Shown here: positions 1 to 4,803 of the stretch, piece after piece
Layout: each line of letters begins with the position of its first letter
How positions within the stretch are numbered: the first letter of the stretch is position 1
Assembly (NCBI GenBank): GCA_943357275.1
Contig: CALRGL010000071.1
Coordinates: 1-5,058, forward strand
DNA length: 5,058 nucleotides
Direction of reading: 5' to 3'
DNA from: Candidatus Uhrbacteria bacterium RIFOXYB12_FULL_58_10
GTDB lineage: Bacteria; Patescibacteriota; Patescibacteriia; UBA9934; GWF2-40-263
Translations under genes and position numbers: made by a program
Notes under the pieces: model-generated
Told to the model about the DNA's origin: nothing
Database searches by the model: none
What the model saw: the letters and a program-made list of their open reading frames with translations, nothing else

Positions 1-280
1 GAAACAAGGTTTTGAAAATGTTTACCAGCTTCATGGGGGAATGGGAACGTACATGAAACAGTATCCCGCACAAAATTTCGAAGGGTCGCTTTACGTATTT
101 GACGAGCGCATGACCGAGAACTTTGCAAAGGACTATGAAGTTGTTGGAACCTGCGTTTCTTGTTCTGCAAAGAGTGAACGTTTTGGAAATTGCGCCAACA
201 GTGTTTGTCACAAACAGCTGATTATTTGCGAATCTTGTTCGTCAGAATCTGTTTATTGTTCTGACGTTTGTAAGGAGTAA
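1..280 (+). CDS. trhO: tRNA uridine(34) hydroxylase TrhO (UPF0176, rhodanese family), 3' end only
   Basis: Only the last 92 codons are present; the reading frame is open from base 2 and the gene starts outside the window. The fragment begins with GFENVYQLHGGMGTYM, the segment that in TrhO/YceA proteins follows the catalytic rhodanese loop, so the active-site Cys lies just upstream of base 1. It continues with the family's LYVFDERM stretch and the Cys-rich C-terminal tail (GTCVSC, NCANSVCH, CESC, CSDVC; eight Cys), probably a zinc-binding module. Family knowledge: TrhO uses O2 to hydroxylate U34 in the anticodon of certain tRNAs, the first step towards wobble modifications such as cmo5U or mo5U. 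The gene ends 4 bases before msrB, and its last two codons (AAG GAG) form the msrB ribosome binding site, so the genes are probably co-transcribed and translationally coupled. The family call is firm; substrate tRNAs are inferred. Confidence 0.9.
   Translation, partial: KQGFENVYQLHGGMGTYMKQYPAQNFEGSLYVFDERMTENFAKDYEVVGTCVSCSAKSERFGNCANSVCHKQLIICESCSSESVYCSDVCKE
272..277 (+). promoter_or_regulatory. Shine-Dalgarno site of msrB inside the end of trhO
   Basis: AAGGAG is a full-strength Shine-Dalgarno core ending 7 bases before the msrB ATG at 285. It is made from the final two sense codons of trhO, so a ribosome terminating on trhO sits on the msrB initiation region. This supports 285 as the msrB start and suggests translational coupling. 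Confidence 0.8.
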
Positions 281-284
281 CCCT

Positions 285-638
285 ATGAACAATCTTTCTG
301 CTGAAGAGAAACGAGTTATTTTGGATAAAGGGACAGAAATGCCGTTTGTAGGGGAGTATGTTCATACAACAGCAGATGGCACGTATGTTTGTCGTCAATG
401 TGGAGCGCCACTTTATCGTTCTTCAGACAAATTCAAATCAGATTGTGGTTGGCCTAGTTTTGATGATGCTATTGAGGGAGCTGTTCATAGACAATTAGAT
501 GCCGATGGCCAGCGAACAGAAATTACTTGTGCAAAATGCGGTGGGCATTTGGGTCATGTGTTTGTTGGTGAAGAACAAACCGCGAAAAATACTCGCTTTT
601 GTGTGAATTCGATTTCAATGAAATTCATTCCAGGATAA
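285..638 (+). CDS. msrB: peptide-methionine (R)-S-oxide reductase MsrB
   Basis: A 117-residue MsrB. It reduces the R epimer of methionine sulfoxide in proteins, usually with thioredoxin as electron donor, in the cytoplasm (no signal peptide is visible). The motifs run in order: GTEMPFVGEY near residues 16-25; the first zinc pair CRQC (C36, C39); CGWPSF with the resolving Cys C54; the second zinc pair CAKC (C82, C85) followed by GGHLGHVF; and the catalytic Cys C106 in RFCVNSISM. All residues needed for the zinc-containing two-cysteine form are present. It is slightly shorter at the N terminus than many MsrB proteins, but the start is fixed by the AAGGAG site at 272-277. It lies between trhO and msrA with gaps of 4 and 3 bases, so MsrA and MsrB, which handle opposite sulfoxide epimers, are made together. 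Confidence 0.96.
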   Translation: MNNLSAEEKRVILDKGTEMPFVGEYVHTTADGTYVCRQCGAPLYRSSDKFKSDCGWPSFDDAIEGAVHRQLDADGQRTEITCAKCGGHLGHVFVGEEQTAKNTRFCVNSISMKFIPG

Positions 639-641
639 TTT

Positions 642-1130
642 ATGAGAAAGAATATGGTTTTGGCAGGAGGTTGTTTTTGGGGAATGCAAGAATTATTCAG
701 AAATCAAGAAGGAGTTATTTCTACGGTCGCAGGATATGCTGGTGGGACAGTTGAAAACCCAACGTATGAACATCATGAAGGTCATGCTGAGTCGATTGAG
801 ATGACGTATGATTCAGAAAAGACTTCGTTTCGAGCGCTTTTAGATTTCTTTTTTCAAATCCATGACCCGACGACACTAAACCAACAAGGAAATGATCGAG
901 GCACTTCTTATCGATCAACGATCTTTTATCAAAATGAGCATGAACAAAGTGCTGCACGAGAAATGATTGCCATTGTCGATGCCTCAGGGCGTTGGAACCA
1001 TCCCGTTGTCACAACACTTGAACCTCTCACAGCGTTTTATCCTGCAGAAGAAGAACATCAAGATTATCTTCAAAAGCATCCAAGCGGATATACCTGCCAC
1101 AGAATTCGTTTCGGAACGTACTTATCTTAA
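642..1130 (+). CDS. msrA: peptide-methionine (S)-S-oxide reductase MsrA
   Basis: A 162-residue MsrA that reduces the S epimer of methionine sulfoxide, complementing MsrB immediately upstream. The catalytic motif GGCFWG is near the N terminus (C11), followed by GYAGG, NPTYEHHEGHAE, the FFFQIHDPTT and NDRGTSYRS motifs, and HQDYLQKHPSGYTCH near the C terminus. C11 and C152 are the only Cys, so C152 is the candidate resolving residue. The loop between NPTY and GHAE is about four residues shorter than in the E. coli-type NPTYxxVCSGxTGHAE and lacks that loop's Cys; I recall this short loop from other bacterial MsrA lineages, so it is probably a subclass feature. A weak AGGA at 632-635 precedes the ATG by 6 bases. 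The stop codon abuts a strong bidirectional terminator. The gene is the last of the trhO-msrB-msrA operon. Confidence 0.96.
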   Translation: MRKNMVLAGGCFWGMQELFRNQEGVISTVAGYAGGTVENPTYEHHEGHAESIEMTYDSEKTSFRALLDFFFQIHDPTTLNQQGNDRGTSYRSTIFYQNEHEQSAAREMIAIVDASGRWNHPVVTTLEPLTAFYPAEEEHQDYLQKHPSGYTCHRIRFGTYLS

Positions 1131-1169
1131 AAAAAGAAAACCGCGTTTACTTCGCGGTTTTCTTTTTTT
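1129..1169. terminator. bidirectional Rho-independent terminator between msrA and the SET gene
   Basis: A perfect inverted repeat: the arm at 1129-1145 (A-run, G, AAAA, CCGCG) pairs with 1153-1169 (CGCGG, TTTT, C, T-run) around the 7-base loop TTTACTT. Because the outer arms are A-runs against T-runs, each strand gives a GC-rich core followed by U's, so it can stop transcription of msrA (plus) and of the SET gene (minus). The last two bases of the msrA stop codon lie in the left arm. The SET gene's stop codon lies in the loop and its last seven codons cover the right arm. Confidence 0.92.
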
Positions 1170-1566
1170 CACACGGTGTGCATCGGCAACCATGAGGTTT
1201 GATATAGTAGTCGTAATATTCCTTTCCGTAATCGTAAACGATTTCCTCGCCTGCTTTGATGTTTTTTGTTGAGAAGACGAAGACTCGGCTTGCTTGAATT
1301 CTAACTTCTGCATTTGGTTTACAACTGTGGTTTGCATAACGGGCTTTGTTTTCTCGTATGGTTCCATCGATAGTCTTGCCGTTTCCCAGTTCAAACAAAT
1401 AGCGCCCACCAATGTATTGCGCTTCATCATCTGTAACAACGTTTCCGTAGTATTCGATAATGAATCTTCCTTTTGGAATGGCTTCTTCTGCGAATAATCC
1501 TAAACCAGATGTTCCTTTTTTGACTTTGAGGTTGAATTGCGGAGGACGTGGACAGGAATACTTCAT
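1147..1566 (-). CDS. SET-domain protein-lysine methyltransferase (small bacterial type)
   Basis: A 139-residue protein, almost entirely a SET domain. SET enzymes use S-adenosylmethionine to methylate lysines in proteins. Visible motifs: SGLGLFAEEAIPKG (residues 20-33, SAM-binding start of the domain), IIEYYG (36-41), RYANHSCKPNAE (76-87, the hallmark NHSCxPN), GEEIVYDYG (106-114, with the catalytic-tyrosine region), and a post-SET-like CRCTPC (127-132). C82 with the three C-terminal Cys could bind zinc, but the spacing is CxCx2C instead of the usual CxCx4C. I chose the ATG at 1566; a TTG start at 1584 would add six residues that match no domain, with no better ribosome site. No signal peptide is visible and no substrate can be deduced. 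The gene converges on msrA, sharing its terminator, and diverges from the GIY-YIG/M14 gene 52 bases away. The last residues EKKKTAK are encoded by the terminator arm and loop. Confidence 0.9.
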   Translation of the reverse strand: MKYSCPRPPQFNLKVKKGTSGLGLFAEEAIPKGRFIIEYYGNVVTDDEAQYIGGRYLFELGNGKTIDGTIRENKARYANHSCKPNAEVRIQASRVFVFSTKNIKAGEEIVYDYGKEYYDYYIKPHGCRCTPCEKKKTAK

Positions 1567-1567
1567 A

Positions 1568-1596
1568 TTGTTCTTTGGATGCAATGATTCTACAAT
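1568..1596 (+). promoter_or_regulatory. candidate sigma-70-type promoter of the GIY-YIG/M14 gene
   Basis: TTGTTC at 1568-1573 and TACAAT at 1591-1596 are separated by exactly 17 bases. The -10 matches consensus at five of six positions; the -35 is weak. Transcription would start near 1603, leaving a leader of about 15 bases before the ATG at 1619. Confidence 0.45.
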
Positions 1597-1615
1597 ACTT
1601 TTGAATGAAAATGAA
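1587..1615 (-). promoter_or_regulatory. candidate promoter of the SET gene
   Basis: Read on the minus strand, TTCATT (1615-1610) and TAGAAT (1592-1587) are 17 bases apart. The -10 fits well (five of six); the -35 is poor. Transcription would start near 1579, about 13 bases before the SET ATG. The -10 overlaps the plus-strand -10 by two bases, so the two promoters would compete. Confidence 0.35.
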
Positions 1616-1618
1616 CCT

Positions 1619-3184
1619 ATGATGTGGACGGTGTATCTTCTTCGGTGCAGTGATCAAACGCTTTACACAGGAATTACAAACAATCTTGAACAACGAGTCA
1701 AAGCACACAATGAAGGAAAGGGAGCAAAGTACACGCGAGGGAGGGGACCTGTTGAGGTTGTGTGGAGTCAAACGGGATTTTCGAAGAGTGAGGCGTTAAA
1801 AATTGAATTGAGAATCAAAAATTTTTCCCGGAAAGAAAAAGAGGCACTTATTGCCTCTAATCGATTATTTATGAACAAAAACAAGATCGAGCTCGGTCGC
1901 ATTGATGAATATAAAGAATTCTTACCACTTGATAAACTCTACAAACAGTTTCTGTCGATTGCAGGAAAAGAATTTGTTTCAGAAATTGGTCGATCAAAAA
2001 ATAAAGGACCGATTCTCTGTGGTACGTTTGGAACGGGAAAGAAGAGCATTCTGTTATTTGGTTACCCGCATCCAAATGAACCGGTTGGTTCACTGACTTG
2101 TTTGTCTTGGGTGAAGATTTTAAAAAAGAATCCTGAACTTCTTAAGGAATATACTTGGTACATTGTTCCTTGTGCAGATCCAGACGGTGCTCGCTTAAAT
2201 GAAGGTTGGTTTGCTGGTCCGTTTTCGATTAAGAAGTACGTTCAGGGTTTCTATCGACAAACGAATAATCAAACAGAATGGAGTTTCCCCGTGACTTACA
2301 AAGATTATTCCTTTCAAACACCCACACCGCAAACAAAAGTCCTCATGAAACTGATCGATCGAGTAAAACCGTCGATCATTTATTCGTTGCACAACTCTGG
2401 GTTTAGTGGTGCCTATTTTTTACTTTCACGAGATTTGGGTCCGGCGTTTATGCGAAAGGTTGAATTATCAGCCAAACGTCTAGGAATCCCTTTGCATAAA
2501 GGGGCTCCAGAAGTTCCATTTGCGAAACTGTTCAAGCCTGGCTTTATCAAGCTGTTCGGAATCAAAGAGGAATACGATTTTATTAAGAAGATGCAGGGAG
2601 ATCCGCTTAAACAACTTGTTGGGGGAACTTCCAGTGCTGAATACGCAAAAACGTTGAGAAAGAATGCTTTTTCGCTTGTTTGCGAAATTCCTTATGTGTT
2701 TGATCCTGTGATGTCGGATGCTAGAAAATCAAAACGAAAAAAGAAAGACGCGATTGATTCCATGCTTCAAGATTTTTCTCTCGTTCGGTCAATTGTTTGG
2801 GATCAATTGAAAATGAAAGAATTAAATCTAAAAAGCGTCTTCTATGCTATCACGAAGGAAAATCTGGCATTACTCGATTCTCAGATCAAAACCTTTCAGA
2901 CAATCCAAACTACCGTTCCCGATGTATACTTAACCAACGCAGAGGTGTTCAGTGCAGAGGTTGTAAGCGTTTTTTATAAAACATTGATTCTAGGGGAATT
3001 GCGAAGACTGCTTCTTGATTCACCTAAAAACATTCAAAGAAAAAAGAATTTGAAACAAATAGATGAGCTGATCGATAAACGAGTCCAGTGGATTGAAGAT
3101 CAATCTAATGTAACAATCACATCCATTTCTTCGTTAGTTGAACTTCAACTTACTTACTTGATGGAAGTTTTGCATGCTCTCTAA
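1619..3184 (+). CDS. GIY-YIG nuclease domain fused to M14 zinc carboxypeptidase domain
   Basis: A 521-residue two-domain protein. Residues 1-78 are a YhbQ/UPF0213-like GIY-YIG domain: VYLL (5-8), LYTGITNNLEQRV (15-27, with YTG and R26), H30, GAKYTRGRGPV (35-45), and SEALKIE with E63 as likely metal-binding catalytic Glu. That single-domain family normally ends at KEKEALI, seen here at 72-78. From about residue 85 follows a metallopeptidase: HPNE gives zinc ligands H151 and E154, DPDGARLNEGW is the typical M14 substrate-binding stretch, LHNSG supplies the third ligand H258, and CEIP gives the likely catalytic base E356. Residues from about 380 to 521 look helical and match nothing I recognise. 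No signal peptide is visible, so it is probably cytoplasmic. The frame stays open further upstream, but those codons lie antisense to the SET gene; the tandem ATGs at 1619 and 1622 fit the start of the GIY-YIG domain. An internal ATG at 1871 (Met85) could start a peptidase-only product but has no ribosome site. Substrates of both domains are unknown. Confidence 0.85.
   Translation: MMWTVYLLRCSDQTLYTGITNNLEQRVKAHNEGKGAKYTRGRGPVEVVWSQTGFSKSEALKIELRIKNFSRKEKEALIASNRLFMNKNKIELGRIDEYKEFLPLDKLYKQFLSIAGKEFVSEIGRSKNKGPILCGTFGTGKKSILLFGYPHPNEPVGSLTCLSWVKILKKNPELLKEYTWYIVPCADPDGARLNEGWFAGPFSIKKYVQGFYRQTNNQTEWSFPVTYKDYSFQTPTPQTKVLMKLIDRVKPSIIYSLHNSGFSGAYFLLSRDLGPAFMRKVELSAKRLGIPLHKGAPEVPFAKLFKPGFIKLFGIKEEYDFIKKMQGDPLKQLVGGTSSAEYAKTLRKNAFSLVCEIPYVFDPVMSDARKSKRKKKDAIDSMLQDFSLVRSIVWDQLKMKELNLKSVFYAITKENLALLDSQIKTFQTIQTTVPDVYLTNAEVFSAEVVSVFYKTLILGELRRLLLDSPKNIQRKKNLKQIDELIDKRVQWIEDQSNVTITSISSLVELQLTYLMEVLHAL
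1840..1858. other. perfect hairpin at the domain seam, terminator-like on the minus strand
   Basis: AGAGGCA (1840-1846) and TGCCTCT (1852-1858) pair perfectly over 7 bases around the loop CTTAT. The plus-strand left flank is A-rich (1831-1840), so on the minus strand the hairpin is followed by a U-rich run and looks like an intrinsic terminator. On the plus strand it is followed by mixed sequence without a T-run. It lies within the codons for the end of the GIY-YIG domain, and no minus-strand gene here would use it. Confidence 0.5.
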
Positions 3185-3187
3185 CAT
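3158..3187 (+). promoter_or_regulatory. weak candidate promoter of the LRR lipoprotein gene
   Basis: TTGATG (3158-3163) and TAACAT (3182-3187) are 18 bases apart, each matching consensus at four of six positions. The predicted start near 3194 precedes the ATG at 3209 by about 15 bases. No terminator is visible after the upstream gene, so read-through from it is equally possible. Confidence 0.25.
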
Positions 3188-3208
3188 CTCTTGTAACCCA
3201 AAATCTTT

Positions 3209-3694
3209 ATGAAACGACCGATTTTCTTGTTGATGTCAATTGTATGTCTATTAGGTGTTGGATGCGTTCCTTCGATTTCAAAAGAAACGAAACCAGTTTT
3301 GGAAAACTCAGTAAATACAGGAACGATTTTAGATCTAAGCAACCAAGGATTAACAAAAGTTTCACAGGATGTTTTCAAGAAGACTTCGTTAACTGAATTG
3401 AATCTTTCTAATAATCAGCTCGCCGGCTCTCTTCCAGGGGAGATTCGTTTTCTTTCCAATCTAGAAGTATTGGACGCGAGCAATAACCAAATGACTGGAG
3501 TTCCTGCGGAAATTGGGCAATTGAGTCATTTGCGAGTGCTAAATCTAGGGAATAATCAACTAACGGGACTTCCTCTCGAGCTTGGAAATTTAACCTCTTT
3601 AGAAACATTGGATCTAAGAGGAAACAAGTATTCTCAACAAGATTTATCCAAAATCAAGAGTTCCCTTTCAAATACACGAATCCTCACGGATTAG
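3209..3694 (+). CDS. leucine-rich-repeat lipoprotein
   Basis: A 161-residue predicted lipoprotein. Residues 1-18 form a lipoprotein signal peptide (K2, R3, then a hydrophobic stretch) ending in the lipobox LGVGC, with C19 as the expected lipidated residue, so the mature protein should be anchored on the outer face of the cytoplasmic membrane. After a short linker come five leucine-rich repeats of about 23 residues from residue 38 to about 150, carrying LDLSNQGL, LNLSNNQL, LDASNNQM, LNLGNNQL and LDLRGNKY; the first and last are degenerate caps. LRR arrays form curved protein-binding surfaces, so a binding or adhesion role is likely, but the partner is unknown and no enzymatic domain is present. 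It starts 24 bases after the GIY-YIG/M14 gene with no Shine-Dalgarno site, and ends in its own terminator. Similar small LRR lipoproteins are familiar from Patescibacteria genomes. Confidence 0.88.
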   Translation: MKRPIFLLMSIVCLLGVGCVPSISKETKPVLENSVNTGTILDLSNQGLTKVSQDVFKKTSLTELNLSNNQLAGSLPGEIRFLSNLEVLDASNNQMTGVPAEIGQLSHLRVLNLGNNQLTGLPLELGNLTSLETLDLRGNKYSQQDLSKIKSSLSNTRILTD

Positions 3695-3706
3695 TGTTTT
3701 TGTTTT
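3675..3706 (+). terminator. Rho-independent terminator of the LRR lipoprotein gene
   Basis: CACGAATCC (3675-3683) pairs with GGATTAGTG (3688-3696) around the loop TCAC, eight of nine positions pairing with one G/A mismatch. TTTTTGTTTT follows at 3697-3706. The right arm contains the gene's own TAG stop codon (3692-3694). Confidence 0.75.
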
Positions 3707-3719
3707 CCACAGGTTAAAT

Positions 3720-3747
3720 TTGGAAAGAACACAACATCGTTTATAAT
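3720..3747 (+). promoter_or_regulatory. sigma-70-type promoter of the thymidine kinase gene
   Basis: A perfect -10 TATAAT at 3742-3747 has TTGGAA at 3720-3725 upstream with a 16-base spacer (four of six matches to the -35 consensus). Transcription would start near 3754, about 24 bases before the ATG. It follows directly after the LRR gene's terminator, so tdk is probably its own transcription unit. Confidence 0.6.
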
Positions 3748-3767
3748 CCATACGGTTCATTTGCCAC

Positions 3768-3774
3768 GGAGGAA
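3768..3774 (+). promoter_or_regulatory. Shine-Dalgarno site of tdk
   Basis: GGAGGAA lies 3 bases before the ATG at 3778; the GGAGG core at 3768-3772 is 5 bases from it. It decides for 3778 over the later in-frame Met11, although this leaves an N terminus somewhat longer than usual ahead of the P-loop. Confidence 0.8.
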
Positions 3775-3777
3775 TCT

Positions 3778-4371
3778 ATGTCTTCTCTGCATACTGCAGG
3801 ACGTGGAATGTATGCTGGCTTTGTGCCGGGTTTTGTCGTGATTTCCGGTTCCATGTTTGCCGGAAAAAGCGAAGAACTTATCCGACGTCTGAAGCGTTGG
3901 AAGCGTACGGATCTGGGTGTGATTACCTTTAAACCTGTTCTTGATACGCGTTCTGAAAACATCACTTCCCGCAATGGTTGCAGCCTTGAGGCGATCGAAG
4001 TTCATGCCTCAGCGCAGATGATTGAATTCGTGAAAGAGACAGATAAGATCATCGGGGTCGATGAGATTCATTTCTTTGACCCAGATCTTCCAAAGGTGCT
4101 TCTTGAGCTTGTTCGAATGGGAAAACTTGTGATTGCCGCTGGGCTCAGCACGGATTTCAACGGGGAACCGTTTGAAAATACAATGCGAGCCATGGCTCTT
4201 GCAACCGAAGTCACCATCGAATTCGCTGTGTGCGATATCTGCCAGTCGCAATACGCTGTTCGTTCGCAACTCCTTGTTCCATCGAGCAGTCGGATTTTGG
4301 TGGGCGACAAGGATGAATACAGTCCTCGTTGCATTGAGTGTTTTGAACCTCCTTCTCAGACGCCCACATAA
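3778..4371 (+). CDS. tdk: thymidine kinase (type II, zinc-containing TK1-like)
   Basis: A 197-residue cytoplasmic enzyme that phosphorylates thymidine to dTMP with ATP (pyrimidine salvage). Motifs in order: P-loop GSMFAGKS (24-31), FKPVLDTR (51-58), SRNG (64-67), DEIHFF (95-100, with E96 as catalytic base), GLSTDFNGEPF (122-132), and a zinc site from CDIC (C152, C155) and CIEC (C185, C188), with ILVGDKDEYSPRC matching the family's ILVG...Y.PRC stretch. Length is normal for the family. Against well-known members such as the B. subtilis enzyme, three usually conserved spots differ: SHNG reads SRNG, DEVQFF reads DEIHFF (Gln to His98), and GLDxDF reads GLSTDF (Asp to Ser124). Catalytic and zinc residues are intact, so the kinase is probably active. 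The gene has its own promoter, a good Shine-Dalgarno site and a terminator that begins inside its last codons. Confidence 0.95.
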   Translation: MSSLHTAGRGMYAGFVPGFVVISGSMFAGKSEELIRRLKRWKRTDLGVITFKPVLDTRSENITSRNGCSLEAIEVHASAQMIEFVKETDKIIGVDEIHFFDPDLPKVLLELVRMGKLVIAAGLSTDFNGEPFENTMRAMALATEVTIEFAVCDICQSQYAVRSQLLVPSSSRILVGDKDEYSPRCIECFEPPSQTPT

Positions 4372-4400
4372 GTTCTATTGTGAACTTGGGCGTTTTTCTT
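4360..4400 (+). terminator. Rho-independent terminator of tdk
   Basis: ACGCCC (4360-4365) pairs with GGGCGT (4388-4393), and AAGTTC (4370-4375) pairs with GAACTT (4382-4387), closing a 6-base loop and leaving a 4-base bulge (ACAT) on the left side. A TTTTTCTT run follows. The tdk stop codon (4369-4371) lies inside the hairpin. Confidence 0.85.
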
Positions 4401-4430
4401 TCAACTTAACGAATTCTTATTACAAACATT

Positions 4431-4769
4431 ATGCAAGGTTGTTGTCCACTTGTTGCTCCAAATCTAGAATCTTCAAAGTCTATTCTTCCAGACGAACTCA
4501 GAAAACTTCTCAAAGAACCTGGAAAGGTTACGCTTGTTGATGTGCGCGAATTAGATGAATGGAATGAGGGTCATATTGAAGGAGCGATTCATATTCCCAT
4601 GCACCTTCTTCCGATCAAGGCGCCAGAACTTATTCCAGATAAAAATACTTGCATCGTTTTGTACTGTTACAGTGGCGGACGATCAGGAATGTCGATTGAG
4701 ACAATGGAAAAGATGGGATACAAGCAAGCGAAGTCCTTAAAAGGAGGAATTTCTGTTTACGAGGAATAG
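4431..4769 (+). CDS. single-domain rhodanese-like sulfurtransferase
   Basis: A 112-residue protein consisting of one rhodanese domain. Visible motifs: LVDVRELDEWNEGHIEGAIHIP (35-56, here D37, R39, E43 and the GHI..A..IP signature), and the active-site loop CYSGGRS (79-85), where C79 is expected to carry the persulfide sulfur. A KGGI motif (near 105-108) closes the domain as is usual. Family knowledge: such small rhodaneses (GlpE/PspE type) move sulfane sulfur from thiosulfate or a protein persulfide to acceptors; the real donor and acceptor are unknown. Residues 1-16 precede the domain and hold an unusual Cys pair (C4, C5), with no signal peptide. The start ATG has no Shine-Dalgarno site; a TATTAC at 4418-4423 would place transcription initiation near the ATG itself, so the mRNA may be leaderless. 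It follows the tdk terminator, and no clear terminator follows it. Confidence 0.9.
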   Translation: MQGCCPLVAPNLESSKSILPDELRKLLKEPGKVTLVDVRELDEWNEGHIEGAIHIPMHLLPIKAPELIPDKNTCIVLYCYSGGRSGMSIETMEKMGYKQAKSLKGGISVYEE

Positions 4770-4803
4770 ATGTGTTGTGTTCTATGAATGAGACGTTTTT
4801 CTT

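Noticed and set aside
721..957. Minus-strand open frame inside msrA
   Set aside because: A shadow of a clear msrA gene, without start signals or motifs.
967..1272. Plus-strand open frame across the end of msrA and the SET gene
   Set aside because: It overlaps two well-supported genes and the terminator and shows no recognisable motif.
1567..1584. TTG start six codons upstream for the SET gene
   Set aside because: It adds residues outside the SET domain, has no ribosome site and uses a rare start codon; the ATG at 1566 is simpler.
1460..1618. Upstream extension of the GIY-YIG/M14 frame by 53 codons
   Set aside because: The frame is open but lies antisense to the start of the SET gene, matches no domain, and would place the start before the promoter; the GIY-YIG domain begins naturally at the ATGs at 1619/1622.
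1871..3184. Separate M14 peptidase gene starting at the internal ATG
   Set aside because: No Shine-Dalgarno site precedes it and the frame is continuous from the GIY-YIG domain. Kept only as an alternative or ancestral start.
3705..3727. Hairpin TTTCCA/TGGAAA after the LRR gene
   Set aside because: A 6-bp stem with a long loop and no following T-run; it overlaps the tdk -35 region and is weaker than the terminator at 3675-3706.
3741..4334. Minus-strand open frames opposite tdk
   Set aside because: All lie opposite the well-supported tdk frame and show no domain or start signal.
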